A DNA stretch of 64,000 nt from Rhizophlyctis rosea (GCA_027596075.1 JADGJC010000176.1:1-64000); one strand, 5' to 3'; positions 11,180 to 22,113 are shown, numbered from the stretch's first letter. Numbers and translations: made by a program. The notes: generated by a model not told the origin, from the letters alone.

Positions 11180-12263
11180 TCAAAATGACACAACCACCGC
11201 TTCCGTCCAGACAAAGTCTCTATCACTTATGAAAGCGCGGTAGGCCTTATTCGCGCGACGCAGCTTGCGGATGGTCATTGGGTCTGTAAGTTTTACGACC
11301 TCGCGAACCAGTTCGGGAGGTAGAGTTGGTTGCGGCGTCGGGGTCGAGGATGACGCGGAGGGCCAGCTGGAGACTTCTCACACGGGACGCTATGACTGCT
11401 ACCATTGGGCGGTTCGAAACGGGCATGCCTGTGTCCTCAAGTTGCATATGTCCAAGATCAAAAAAATGAAAGCCATCGAGAGCGCATTCCTGCTATTCCG
11501 AGCGTCGTCGGTCGGTCAGGCGGGGATTGTGAAGCTTTTGTTGAAGGAGGGGGTGGATGGCGGGAGCCACCCAATAAGCTTGTGCCAAGCTGCTCGTACG
11601 GGTCACATTGGTGTGGTCGAGGTTCTGCTAGTAGCACGGGGGTTCACTGCGGCAGTATCTGATCATGCTTTGTACAGAGCGGCCGCCAATGGGCATGTGG
11701 AGATCGTTAGATTATTGGTGAAAGCTGGGGCGAACATGCACATGCAACACGATTTACCGATGGAACACGCCATCCATTTCAATCACGTCGAGACGGTTCG
11801 AACGCTACTGATTCTCGGCGAACACGATTTTGAGCACCACGATCATGGACATTACAGCTTGTGCATCTTCTGCTCGGCCATTAGAGGGGGCAACACGGAT
11901 ATCATCAAGCTCTTTCTTCGAAGAGTGACGGATTTCGAATCGCACGGGTCTTTGATGTTTACGGGACTGACGAATTGTAGCGAGGAGATGGTGGAGGCTT
12001 TGGCGAGGTTGGACCCGGGACTTTTCAACTATCCTGATAAGATCCGTATTGGTCGTGTGCTTGGCAGAGTGATTGATCGGCGCCGTCGGGGACGGAGGCG
12101 GCCTAGTAGTAGATTGTTCAAATTCTTCCTCGAGGAGTTTTTGAAAGGATACAAAGGAACCTGGGAGGAAATAGAGGATCAAATGATCAGTCCTGGGATC
12201 CGGGAGACGGCGAAAAGGATGAGTTGGACGGATGTTCTTGCTATTATAGATGCTATGCCTTGA
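11180..12263 (+). pseudogene. Ankyrin-repeat family gene broken by a local inversion
   Basis: The body, plus strand from about 11363 to 12263, encodes ankyrin-type repeats (YHWAVRNGHACVLKLH, AARTGHIGVVEVLL, AAANGHVEIVRLLVKAGAN). The family's N-terminal F-box-like segment is missing upstream on this strand. It is found on the MINUS strand at about 11198-11330, reading LPPELVREVVKL, MTIRKLRRANKAYRAF and DFVWTEA, and then runs into non-homologous sequence and a TGA at 11180. Compared with the relative at 12876, the two parts would join at WTEA / GWRY if 11198-11360 were flipped. A one-base deficit after TGGAGA adds a frameshift. No ATG opens the plus-strand frame. Three related copies lie nearby or at 40 kb. 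Confidence 0.75.
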
Positions 12264-12875
12264 TCATTGGTCCGTTGTAGGGGTAATGATATGATGCATT
12301 TCGAAATAGGCGAAATATTCTTCCTACCATGCTGTCTTGTCTGCCATGGTTAATCAATAAGAGTAATAAGGATGTTAATTCACTGAAATTTCCATATAAG
12401 GAATCTGAAAGGAAATGGCTTCAATGGCTGGGTCAAGCCACATCCCGCAGGCTGCTTGGGTTGGGTTGCTCTAAACGGGAATCCATTGTCCCAACACCCG
12501 TCGGTGCTCAGCCAAACTTCCTAACGTCATCTTTTTCCAACAAGCACCTGCTGTACCTCGCTTTCCCACGCAACTACATCGCGTATGGGAAATAACCTTT
12601 CGTGGGCACGGTAATACGACTCTTCTCTGGGGTTAGACTTGCGGGAATAGACGAAAGGTATTTGTTTACTGAGCATCCAGGGCGGAAACCTCGCTGACGA
12701 TCACCCCACATGCTAGCGCTGGGAGACCACATACATAGTGAAGGACGAAGTACATAGAAGAGGAAGCTCATACATAAAGTAAGTTGTAGCACATTAGTGC
12801 CGTCTTGGCAAGGTTGTATTCATAGATTATATTGTTTAGCACTCATATCACCGCACCCAGAACATACATAACGCC
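12264..12875. other. Intergenic, no gene recognised
   Basis: Spacer between two ankyrin-family members. Only short unsupported frames are present. Confidence 0.4.
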
Positions 12876-13918
12876 ATGACAGCATCCCAACCCGAACTAC
12901 CCCCCGAACTCGTCCGCGAAATTTTCAAACTGACGCATCCGATAACCATACGCAATCTGCGCCGCAGCGATAAAGGCTATCGCTCCCTCATCACCGACAA
13001 AGACCTTGCTTGGACCGAAGCCGGTTGGAGATATCACACGTACGGCGCGGTAGACTGCTGTCTGTGGGCGGTTCGTGAGGGGTACGAGTGGATCGTTCGG
13101 CTCTACGCATCAGAAATAGCAACATTTGAGCAAACAGCGCTGGAAGCTCTCCTCTTTGCCGCGCTGGAGGTGGATGATGTAATCACGGATATCGTGATAT
13201 CCGCCGGTGGGGCAGAGCGGTTGTGCACTGGGGACTTGTTGGTTGCGGCGGCGCGGGAGGGTTATGTGAGAATTATTGAAACCTGGATGAAGGGGAGAGC
13301 GAAGAAGGATCCCATAGGGTTTACACCTTTCGCATTGCGTGTCGCGGCGTTCAATGGGAACGTGCAGGCAGTGATTTTACTTGCATCGGGTCAGGGGACC
13401 GATAACCTCGCAATTGCCTTGAAGAGCGCCGCCGGTCAAAACCAAGTTGAAGTAGTGCAACTGTTGTTGGGTTGGACGAAGTATAGCCAGGGGCAGTACG
13501 ACAGAGCGTTGATTGAAGGGGTCATGCACGGTGCAGAAACATCGGTGAAGATGCTGTTGGAGGCGGGTGCCGACGTCCATGCGGACTGGGAGGGACCGCT
13601 TGCGAAAGCGGTAACAGGGGGTTATTAGGTATCGTCAAAATACTGCTTGCCGCCGGCGCCAACACCTGCGATTCTGATACAACCCTCGCACGCTGCCTTT
13701 GCACGAGCTTGCTCCATGACCGTCTCTGTTTCTACTTATTGCCGGACGCGGCAGCACTAGGGCATCTCGAGACGGTGAAGTTCTTGCTGGGAGTTTATAG
13801 GGAGAATCATATTAGCTTGGGTTGGCGTGGCGGAGCAGCAATCTCTAGGGCAGCGAAAGTGGGTCATCACAGGATTTCCCAGATATTGTTGCGGGAGGGC
13901 CTTTCTTCTTCAGAATAG
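12876..13918 (+). pseudogene. F-box-like/ankyrin-repeat gene with a frameshift
   Basis: Best preserved member of the local ankyrin family. From the ATG at 12876 it reads an F-box-like N-terminus (LPPELVREIFKL, IRNLRRSDKGYRSLI, DLAWTEAGWRY) and then ankyrin-like units (CCLWAVREGYEWIVRLYA, LVAAAREGYVRII, LKSAAGQNQVEVVQLLLG, LLEAGADVHAD). The frame hits TAG at 13626-13628, just after a run of five G (13617-13621). Ankyrin sequence resumes in another frame from 13628 (GIVKILLAAGAN, AAALGHLETVKFLLG) and ends at 13918. A single-base change in the G run explains this. It is either a pseudogene or a base-calling error at the homopolymer; its broken relatives favour real decay. Confidence 0.7.
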
Positions 13919-14138
13919 AAACAGGGGCATCCTTCACACATTGATGATGTATGTACATATTGCGAGAGAATTCAAATGACTTTCCTTATTCAATGCTCAG
14001 TAGCGCTCACGATGGTGTTGATGACCGTGTGATTTGACACGAGTTCTTTTGATCTCCGCCCGGAATAGATTCGATGCTGGCCTGATTAGTTTGGGTTCTC
14101 CAACTTTTGTCATCTTCTCCTTCTCTCTACTGAGAAAT

Positions 14139-15014
14139 ATGGTCGCAAACCTCATCTCCATCCTTCCCACTGAAATCCTCCATCTCGTCGTTCACCACGC
14201 CCACCCGCTAGCTGCTTAGAACTTGCGGGCGACCTCGAAAGCGAACTTGGAGGTACACCACTACCGGAGTGAAGAACTGCGGCTGTTGAGCACGGGCACG
14301 CGTCGATCATTCAGAAGCACATGTCAGAACTCGACAAACCAATGCAGTCGCAATTCTATACCAAGCGGCTATCCGAGATCGTAGTGACATCTTAAAACCC
14401 CTGTTGAGACCAGGTTCGTCCTATCCCCTTATTTTCTGGATGGAAACAGTGTGCCGCGCTCAGATTGGTGCCGTGAAACTGCCCCAGGACGCATCAAATG
14501 GGATTCACACTACCTGGAGGGAATGCTTCAGGAGTCAACAGAACGTGTTCGTCCAAACAGCATTCAGGCCTTGCTTTTGGCCCTCCTTCCACATATTCAG
14601 CCTTGGCAGTACGGTCCGACGACATCGCAATCCTGAATTCACTGCTGGCGGCGGGGGTAGATGTCCGGGATGAATACCTTGCTGTTAGTGATGCTGTCAA
14701 AATGGGTTGTCTGGGTATGGTCAGGGCTTTTACGAATGCTGATGTCGATATCAAAGGGTGTGACTTGAGGAGTATGCTCCGGTGAAGTACTGTATGGGAG
14801 GACCGATACGGTTAGCCTGCTGTTGGATGCTGGGGTCGACTTACTTTCCCGTGGTGTGCCTGTGGTGAACAAGTTGGTTGATTATGCTTCGGGGATGCGT
14901 CGTCAAGAAGTTGTAGACTTTCTCTTGACATGGGGTCAAGATCATGCTGCAGAGCTTTCATTGGCGGGGAGTGAGGTTGATTTTGACGAACTACACAGCT
15001 TGTTCTTAGGCTAA
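14139..15014 (+). pseudogene. Degenerate ankyrin-family relic
   Basis: Third tandem member, heavily decayed. The start is recognisable (ILPTEILHLVVHHAHPLAA, then a TAG, then NLRATSKANLEV in the same frame), matching the LPPELVREI...IRNLRRSDK start of its neighbours. Later fragments in changing frames still look ankyrin-like: DIAILNSLLAAGVDVRDE, AVKMGCLGMVRAFTNADVD, SLLLDAGVDLLSRGVPV and RRQEVVDFLLTWGQDHA. Several stops and frameshifts separate them. No intact protein is possible. Confidence 0.65.
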
Positions 15015-15411
15015 TTATTGTTGTTATGTGCGGGTAATATGATGTATTTGGTGGGCATACATTGCAGATCTTTGTTATAAGGGCCGTTTTTAGCCAAGTC
15101 AATTCATTTCATCCTTCGCGGTTTGGTGTTGCTTGTGATTGTGCTTCCCTTTGCAGCACGAGCTGCAACTGGCGACTACAGGTGTGCTACGTTAGTAGTG
15201 CACCATTTGATCTTTCACACAAGGCATTACAGAGGAACATGATATTATCCGTATTTGGAATTCGAAGTGGAACAGTCGCTGCTGCCTGCGGTCAATATTT
15301 GAAGTCTCAACGCAATTTATTTTCATTTCTTCAAAGGGACGTCATGACATTGCAAAGACGTCCACATCTTGTTCATCTTGAATAGCTTTGTCTCCTGCCA
15401 GACGGATGCCC

Positions 15412-16238
15412 CTATAAGTTGATTGTCATGGCCCCTCCGAAGTTGTTGATGATGGTCGGTGTATCATCACTGCTATCGCTGTTATCATCCTTCTTGTCGT
15501 TGTTGGTGTTACTATTCCCACTGTTCACGGTCACGTCCCCACCAAAGTTGTTCACAGTGGGATTGCTGCTGCTGCTGCTGTCGTTGTTGTTGTTGTCATT
15601 CTTCTTGTTGTCATTATTGTCGTGATCGTCTTTCTTATCGTTTTTGTGGTGCTTGTCGCTGGTGTGCTTTTTGTTGCCTGCAGTGCTTGCAACATTATGG
15701 TTCTCTGTGTTGTTGTGGTGGGTTTCGTTGGCGGGGAGGGCTTGGATTTCGAGTTGCGGCCTAGAGTCTGGAACGTTGTTGCCGTGATTGTGATGTGGGT
15801 GGTGTGGGATGCGGTGCGTACGATGGTGAGGATTGACTGCGGCAATGGATATGACGTGGGTCCTCGTTTCAGTCAAGGTGTGCTGAGGGGAGCGTTTTTT
15901 GACATTGCTTTTGTTGTCAATTTGGTTGAGCCGGCGGGCTTCCACCGGGATGGGAGCTATGTTGGGGTTGTGAATCGCGAGATCGGCTCTGAATTCCCTG
16001 AATAATAATGACAGCTCGGTTGAGTAAGAGTCTCTATTGTACTTGACGGTGACGAAGATAAGAGCACAATTTCATACCTTCTCTGCAACACATCGTTCGC
16101 TCGATGCGCAATATCATCGGCTGCCGCCCGGACATTTGGGCAGTATTCCAATTGGACGGCATAGCACAGCACCAAGAAACAAACGACGGCAAAAACAAGT
16201 GGGCCAAGGCAACAGAGCAGGCAGCAGCAAGGAAACAT
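15412..16238 (-). CDS. Asn/Asp/His-rich protein with a Cys-rich N-terminal membrane anchor
   Basis: Two exons, 16078-16238 and 15412-15997, give 248 residues from the ATG at 16238. Residues 2-30 are a Cys-rich hydrophobic segment (FPCCCLLCCLGPLVFAVVCF), probably a signal anchor or palmitoylated membrane span. A short helical part follows (VRAAADDIAHRANDVLQRR), then a long polar region rich in His, Asn, Asp, Lys and Ser. The C-terminus carries two similar units, VNNFGGDVTVNSG and INNFGGAMTINL, separated by an Asp/Ser/Asn linker. I do not recognise a family. An in-frame extension upstream to about 16451 exists but lacks protein-like features. Opposite-strand frames here mirror the low-complexity repeats. 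Confidence 0.6.
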
Positions 16239-16781
16239 TGTTATGGAACTGCCTATTGTGCGATACTGGAAAGTAATAAGAAGAGGGGAAGGGGGTTTTT
16301 GGTGCTTGGAGTGTTTTGTGGGAAGAAGTGTGGAAGTTGGAGTCGGCGGTCGTATTTGCAGGACCTCCGATATTGAAACATTGGTGTGTTTGAAAAGATG
16401 CTGCTGCGGAAACATGGCTGGTTTATCATCTTCTTCCGCCACACTCGTCACTCATACAGAGACAAACGGAGGTTTCAAACCGGAATTCCTGCGATGGCAT
16501 CAAGAACGCGAACTGCGCCATGTAAACAAATAATTCTGGGTACATTGCTTACAAGCTTCCAGGGCAGCAGGGCATCATCTGCAACTGGCAAAACCGCTGT
16601 GGGTTGTTTTTTTTTGCATCCAACAAGCTTGTGCTTTAGTAGCTTATCAGAAATGCATTCCGTCATCCATCCTTTGGAGTGTGGTGAGTAACTAAAATCG
16701 CTGAGTCCCTTCCTATCATGAGAGACGGACCCAGTGCATCCTGCGTCATGTTCATTTCATCAGCGCAAACTTTCTACCTAG
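16239..16781. other. Intergenic, no gene recognised
   Basis: Probable 5' leader and promoter region of the Asn-rich gene; no supported frame. Confidence 0.35.
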
Positions 16782-16915
16782 TATAATGATGAGATCCGCG
16801 TACAAAAGCGTAGATGGGACACATCAAAAAGATTTGTGCAAATTTTCCATAATGATGGGATCCGCGTGCAAAAGTGTAAATTCTATAATGATGAGATCCG
16901 GGTACAAAAGTGTGA
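16782..16915. repeat. Three short direct repeats next to the tRNA gene
   Basis: The unit ATAATGATGAGATCCGCGTA followed by CAAAAGYGTA occurs three times (starts near 16783, 16850 and 16886) with few differences (ATGATGGGATCCGCGTG, ATGATGAGATCCGGGTA). They lie just past the 3' end of the minus-strand tRNA. They are not part of a convincing gene, although a frame happens to run through them. Confidence 0.6.
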
Positions 16916-16931
16916 ACATTGACCATCAAAA

Positions 16932-17019
16932 TGCTCACTACAGGGATCGAACCTGTGACCTTGGCGTTCCTTTACGAAACATATTAGCACCACGCTCTAA
17001 CCAACTGAGCTAAGCGAGC
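16932..17019 (-). tRNA. tRNA-Ile (anticodon AAT) with a 14-nt intron
   Basis: On the minus strand the sequence folds as a tRNA. The acceptor stem GCTCGCT pairs with AGTGAGC. The D-arm is TAGCTCAGTTGGTTAGAGC and the T-arm is ACAGGTTCGATCCCTGT. The anticodon arm is TGGTG CTAATA ... ACGCCA, interrupted after the base 3' of the AAT anticodon by 14 nt (TGTTTCGTAAAGGA), the canonical nuclear tRNA intron position. The discriminator base is A. A TTTT at 16928-16931 directly follows and would terminate Pol III. Without the intron the tRNA is 74 nt. Confidence 0.93.
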
Positions 17020-17050
17020 TGTTGGGAAACATTGTGTGCAAAACGTAGTC

Positions 17051-17628
17051 CTACCGCCGTGTGAGTAATTGGGCTACACCAGCAAGAGTCAAAGTAATAG
17101 AGGAATGGGGATCAATGGAGCACGGTATGCATAAAGAGGAGTCGTTCCAAAACGCATAGACATTTAATAAATCTGCTGCATGGCTAAAAGCAGAAGCCTC
17201 GCCACCCTCATTGTGAGTGTTACATACAGCTCGGTCTTTTCGCACCACATAGTCCCCGCAACTCCCAATGACCACTTGAAGCTGATGGTCCCAATGGGGA
17301 GAATTGTCGTTATATCCACCGAATATAGTAAATGGACCCGAAGCGGCTGGACAAACCTGTTGCTTCTTAGTCATTGCTAGTTCGACACACTATTTGCCAG
17401 TCATTCCCTCATCCGACGGACCTTGCCCCTGGTGGAATCCTCAAAGCCATCGAAAGGCTCGACCAGAAATATATCCCAACGAGAGACACCAGGAAACGAG
17501 TACTCACGCAGGTCCCAGTTGGGGGTTACCCGCGGCATACGATACGATCGTCGGGAGGAATTGGACGCAGTCATGTCGCTCAACATTTCCATCTCATTGT
17601 TCATTTCGGTCAAGTCACCGTATGTCAT
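17051..17628 (-). CDS. Hypothetical small protein, two-exon model
   Basis: Uncertain model: exons 17508-17628 and 17051-17376 joined by a 131-nt intron with a strong donor (GTGAGTAC) and a TAG acceptor. Phase is consistent and gives 148 residues. The N-terminal part is MTYGDLTEMNNEMEML. The C-terminal part includes FTIFGGYNDNSPHWDH and VIGSCGDYVVRKDRAVC. No family is recognised. The upstream frame stays open to about 17769 without an ATG, so the start could be elsewhere. It lies 30 bp upstream of the tRNA gene on the same strand. It may be a relic and not a gene. Confidence 0.3.
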
Positions 17629-18203
17629 CCTCCTCCATCTCGCGCACCAAGTACCCCGCGGCGGAGGGAGCCTTGCTGGTTGGCAAAGTCTCGTGCTGCA
17701 CATGAAGTCCATATGTGCTTCACAGCCTGGAGAATACAATCGGTACGTGAATGGATCTAAGAACTCCAAAAACGATGGAGGTTTTCAGATCCAACTAAGT
17801 CCTCTCATTCCACTCGCAATAGGTTCAAAACATATCTGCTTCACATCTCAGGCTGCCGGTCTTACAATGAGAGATGCTTTGCACAGTACTTCCTGAATGT
17901 GCTTCATCAACTTGACGATGAGGCTTTCCATTTGGAGGTTGCACGAATTGGGAAGTACAGGATGAAGGAGATCCAGGATAGCAGGAAACCTTTTTCGAAG
18001 CTCGCCATGGTACCGCCGCCCCTAATTCTATAAGGCGATTGAGCGGGCATTCAGCCTATACCAACTATTACTCATTGATCTTGAATCCGTAAACTGTTCA
18101 TGATCCTTCCATCTACTTGGAACACGTCCCAATTGAAACGCTGCCCATCCACTATCTCACCAATTCAGGTGAAGACGAACACTGGCGAGGGGATTGTCTT
18201 CTA
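17629..18203. other. Region of uncertain content between the hypothetical gene and MORN3
   Basis: On the plus strand a possible spliced frame (…EYNR, intron 17743-17820, FKTYLLHISGCRSYNE…DDEAFHLEVARIGKYRM) ends at a TAA near 18033. It could be a gene relic of unknown type. There is no start, no family match and no continuation, so it is not called as a gene. Confidence 0.3.
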
Positions 18204-19445
18204 TTATGCTTCTTCCTCAGACTCTACCGAAACCTCGCCCGTCATTCTATGCATGCGGTCCTCTAAAAGCATCTCGCGCTCGTTCTCCAAGACACCTTGT
18301 GGATCCGCGAGCGTGAGCTTCGAAAAAATGGGGAAAAGCAATATGTCAAACTCAAGCCTCCACACAGTATAGAATGTATGTATCATCCGAACAACTTACG
18401 GGCGGTATAGGATACTTCCTCGGTTGGGTTCCCATAAGCGGTGGCAAATCCCTCAACGTCCCACACTTGGGCATGTCCTTCGCCCACTCTCCTTCATAGC
18501 ATTGCCGTTTCGTTCGGTAGATGAACTTTCCAGGACCTTCTTTCTGGTCATTGAACCATGTCCCTTCGTATCGATTGCCGTTGGCTGTAATCATTTGAGG
18601 TCCGATGAGCAAGAACGTTGTTAAAAAGCAATGACGAGCCTTGAAGATTGTACACTCACGTAACAGCAAGATTCCCTGCCCATGCCTCATCCCTTCAAAC
18701 CACTCCCCCTCATATACCTCCCCAGCCTCTCCTTCCGTCTCTCCAGCGTAAATCATCTTCCCCCACCCCTGTCGTACATCTCCAACCCATCCTCCATCAT
18801 ATACTCCGCCATCATCAAAGAAGCATGTCCCCCGCCCATGCCTGACATCGGCCAACCATTCGCCTGCATAGATCTTTCGCATGGGCGTATTTTGCGATGC
18901 GTGCGGGGTAAGGCGCTTGTGGGTGGAGGAAGATGATTCGGGAGGTTGGTGGACGGAGAATGGGGATGATGTTTTTTGTGCGCGAAGAAGTGGAGGTGGT
19001 GTGAGAGGGACGGAGTATGTTCCGAAACCCGAGCGGACATCGTGTGACCATTCACCTTCGTAGATGCTGCCGGTTTTGTGGTAGTAGTATGTGCCATTTC
19101 CTGGTGACCATGATGAGGCAAGTATATTGGGTTTGTATGTATTATCGGCATACCATGCTTCATATCATCTCTCCATTCGCCCAAATACCAATCCCCATTC
19201 GTCATATAAACAGTGGAATGCGGCCCATTCCGCCTTGCCATAAGATCCTTTTGCTTCCATCGGGCAACTCGCCCAATATCTGCATGTCGTGATATCAGCA
19301 TATGGGAGGACTGGCTGGCTGTAGGGCCTCCGCGGAACTCTTGCATGGGGAGTTCCAGGGAAGGTCCTGTTCCTGCTGGCGGATCTAGATGCATGTGTCT
19401 AGAGTACTCCGGCATTTGACGGGCATAATTTGTGATTGAAGCCAT
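18204..19445 (-). CDS. MORN3: MORN repeat-containing protein 3 (flagellar)
   Basis: Four exons: 19154-19445, 18660-19100, 18400-18584 and 18204-18317 (343 residues). After a 70-residue leader come about seven MORN repeats, for example VYMTNGDWYLGEWRDDMKHG, GSIYEGEWSHDVRSGFG, KIYAGEWLADVRHGRG, VYDGGWVGDVRQGWG, VYEGEWFEGMRHGQG and RYEGTWFNDQKEGPG. The part after the repeats (MPKCGTLRDLPP, YPIPP, LTLADPQGVLENE) matches the conserved MORN3 tail and fixes the small last exon. MORN3 proteins are linked to cilia and sperm flagella in animals. One in a fungus fits a zoospore flagellum role, which is inference. An insertion in the third repeat is rich in Ser and Pro. Confidence 0.88.
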
Positions 19446-19734
19446 TTTTGGAGAATATGCGACCGAATGAAGACGAAATACGGCAAAAGGTGTTGATTCA
19501 GGTCAATTCCGGAATGTAGGAATGGAACAGCGAGATTTGGTGGGCTTCATCAATCGGCTCGATCGGACACTCAAAAACGCGCGGGTCCAATCCTGCTCGC
19601 GCCCTCCGTCTTTCCTTTGACCTGCCCATCTATCACAGCAATACCATATCGCGGATACAACCTTGATCTGTGAAAAAGCACAAGCAAAGGCACACTTCTT
19701 TACATTGCAGATCTCCTATGATGTGCTACAATCA

Positions 19735-20561
19735 ATGGACTTCGCCAACGCAAAGACAGAGATAGCACTCGTCACCACCTCCGCCCTCCTTATTATCGCA
19801 TACCATGGCTACCTCTTCTTCAACATCCGCAAGCATGGTCCAAGAACCGTCATAGGCCTAACTCGTGCCGCTAGACGCAAATGGCTTGTGTCTCTCATCA
19901 AGCGGAAGAACGAGATTGTTGTTATTCAAGGCCTGAGAAATCAAGTGAGTGCAGGGACAGGACCAGATAACTCAGCAGAATGCGATCTTTCAGAGCCAAG
20001 TATCTGGAAAGTACTGATGTCAAAAAACTCGAACTGTGATTCTAGTTGATGGCCAGCACATTCCTCGCCAGCACTGCGGTGGCCATAACATCAGCCCTAG
20101 CAGCCTTCACCGCCTCAACAACCTCCCTGTTGACAACCTCACAAACTCCGGCAGAAACCTCTCCGCACTTCGCCCGCCTCGTGGCCCTCCTGATCTGCTA
20201 CGTCTTCTCCTTCTTCTGCTTCACCCAATCCATCCGCTACTACAACCACCTGGTCTTCATGACCGACGCAGACGTATGGGAGGAACTCAATGCAGATGGG
20301 TCGGGGTTGTGCATGCTGGATTATGCTGGGACATTCTTCACATTGGGGTTACGGGGCTACTATATATCCTTTTTGATCGTCGCGTGGTTTTTTGGACCTG
20401 TGGTTTTTGTCGGGGCAACGATTTTGTTATTGTCGGCGTTGTCTTGGTTGGACTGGAGTCGTGGCATGGTGAGGGGTGCGAAGCCGTCTAAAGACGAGCG
20501 GGAGGAGAGTGAAGGGGCAGAGTTGAGAAAGCTCGTTAGGGCGTCTGACAGGAACATCTGA
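19735..20561 (+). CDS. DUF599 family multi-pass membrane protein
   Basis: Two exons, 19735-19944 and 20046-20561 (241 residues). The order of features fits DUF599: a first membrane segment (IALVTTSALLIIAYHGYLFF), a basic loop ending in IVVIQGLRN, then MASTFLASTAVAIT with the second span. Two further spans follow (FARLVALLICYVFSFFCFT and YYISFLIVAWFFGPVVFVG…), with a cytosolic-looking Glu/Arg tail. The intron falls exactly between the QGLRNQ motif and LMASTFL. Biochemical function is unknown for the family. An ATG further upstream (19663) is in another frame. Confidence 0.8.
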
Positions 20562-21084
20562 CGCCCATAGCAGTAAAAGCGCGCAGCAGTGAAAGGCTGA
20601 GTTGGACGAGTTCAGATGGCGGCCAACTAGATTTGAGTCGAGGCACCATCTTGTTGCGCATCTCATTTGTCTAACAACATTTGTAAATATCATCAAGATA
20701 TGTAAGTAGAAGAACGGTGCAGATGTGCTTTTGCTGAAATGGGGCAATGATAACGCGCTTAGGAAGCTGGTCAAGATGGCAACCGTGATGCACAAGGAAT
20801 AGCGTAACAGAACAGCAACTGCCCAGAAAAATTCCGATTTATCTATAAACAAAGTGATCCGCCAAGTTGTGTATTTCTGAATTATGAACAAACATGCATG
20901 CCTACAAGAACAATATTATACAATCTCCCCCACCAACGAGAGAACCTCAAACTCCATCCGATGCTGACCCAATCCCTCATAAACACCGCCGCGGCTGTGA
21001 CTAAGTTGCGATAAAGACAAAGAAGCCGCGCTCCTTGTCTGCGTCAACTTAGGCAGCGGTTTGATGACAACCCCTCCTATCTGA
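20562..21084. other. Intergenic between convergent genes
   Basis: 3' flanks of the DUF599 gene and of TFIIA-gamma. No gene is seen. Confidence 0.5.
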
Positions 21085-21974
21085 TCATTCCGTTTTCACG
21101 ACAGCAGCCCCACCGCCTGCAGCACCGGCGGTTTGTGGTACTTTGGCTGTGCACGCGACGAGCTTGATTTTGTCGGCGCTGATGTTTTCGTTATCAAAGC
21201 GGAATGTCGGTTTTTCGACGATAAATGTCCATACGTCGTCGCAGAAGCGGTAGACGTGAAGGTGACCCTTTGCGGGTTTTGAATGTCAAAACCTGGCAAA
21301 TAATGTGCCAAATTGAGGGGAAAGCTGGCAATGCTTACCTTTATGGTGGCTTTTGCTTTCACCTTGCTGTGGAGGGCTTCTGCAATGCTGGAGTCGAACT
21401 ACGGAACGACGCACAATTGCAACGTGAGCCAGATTCCGAACAGTTTGGGTAGATGGCAGGATGATGGCGACGATGAAGAAATAAGATTTTGATGGGGAAA
21501 CATAATTATTAGTCCTTTGAATATGAAAAGTTATGGATCCTCGCGCAGTGTACATTCGCGCCACAAAGTCGAATCATTGGCCAGACTATTGACCGCTTGC
21601 AGCTATTCTGTGAAAACATTCGCTGTTCACATGGCTCAGTCCAACCATCAAGCAACCATCCAACCGTTTACCATCTAACTATTTCGGACAGCACAAAAAC
21701 CAGTGCCAACATTGACAGCGCAGCCTTCCCCGTGCTGAGGAACCAGACAATACATAACTGCTTCACTGATGACCCAAACAGTCCATTGTACGGTCCACCA
21801 TAATTCGAACAGCCAACTAGCCCACCAGGCCACCAACACGACCCCTCAACACACCTGTGACAACACCTTCATCGCCAACTGCGGGTCGATGTGCGAGTCG
21901 CTGATGAGCTCGTCAAGGGTGTCAGTAAGGGCCGTACCCAAAGAGGACTTCCGGTAAAGTTCGTATAGAGCCAT
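21085..21974 (-). CDS. TOA2: TFIIA small (gamma) subunit
   Basis: General transcription factor that stabilises TBP on TATA DNA; nuclear. Exons are 21855-21974, 21339-21398 and 21085-21267, giving 120 residues, normal for the family. The N-terminal helical domain is [21 protein letters not shown]…[12 protein letters not shown]. The middle exon gives [20 protein letters not shown]. The beta-barrel part is [21 protein letters not shown] and [10 protein letters not shown]. Intron 1 is unusually long for this locus (456 nt). Intron 2 has its AG at AAAG|GGT; using the earlier TTGCCAG acceptor would break the protein. Confidence 0.95.
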
Positions 21975-22113
21975 GTCTTTATTACAACTGTTGAACAGAA
22001 GTTTCGGGCAATGCTGATGTGGGAATTGGAGCAACCTAAGTTGCCCAAAGAGCCGGAAGGAAGAGGAAGCGCCCACCCCTGCTTTTATAACATGTTGGCT
22101 TGAATGGAATGGA

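Noticed and set aside
15419..15764. Plus-strand Leu/Cys-rich frames
   Set aside because: Shadows of the Asn/Asp codon repeats of the minus-strand gene.
16786..17013. 76-codon plus-strand frame through the repeats and tRNA
   Set aside because: It crosses a well-folded tRNA gene; the repeated peptide only reflects the DNA repeats.
18100..18372. Plus-strand frame reading like HYLTNSGEDEHWRGDC opposite MORN3
   Set aside because: It is antisense to the last MORN3 exon (18204-18317), whose tail matches MORN3 proteins; frames shift and stop within it.
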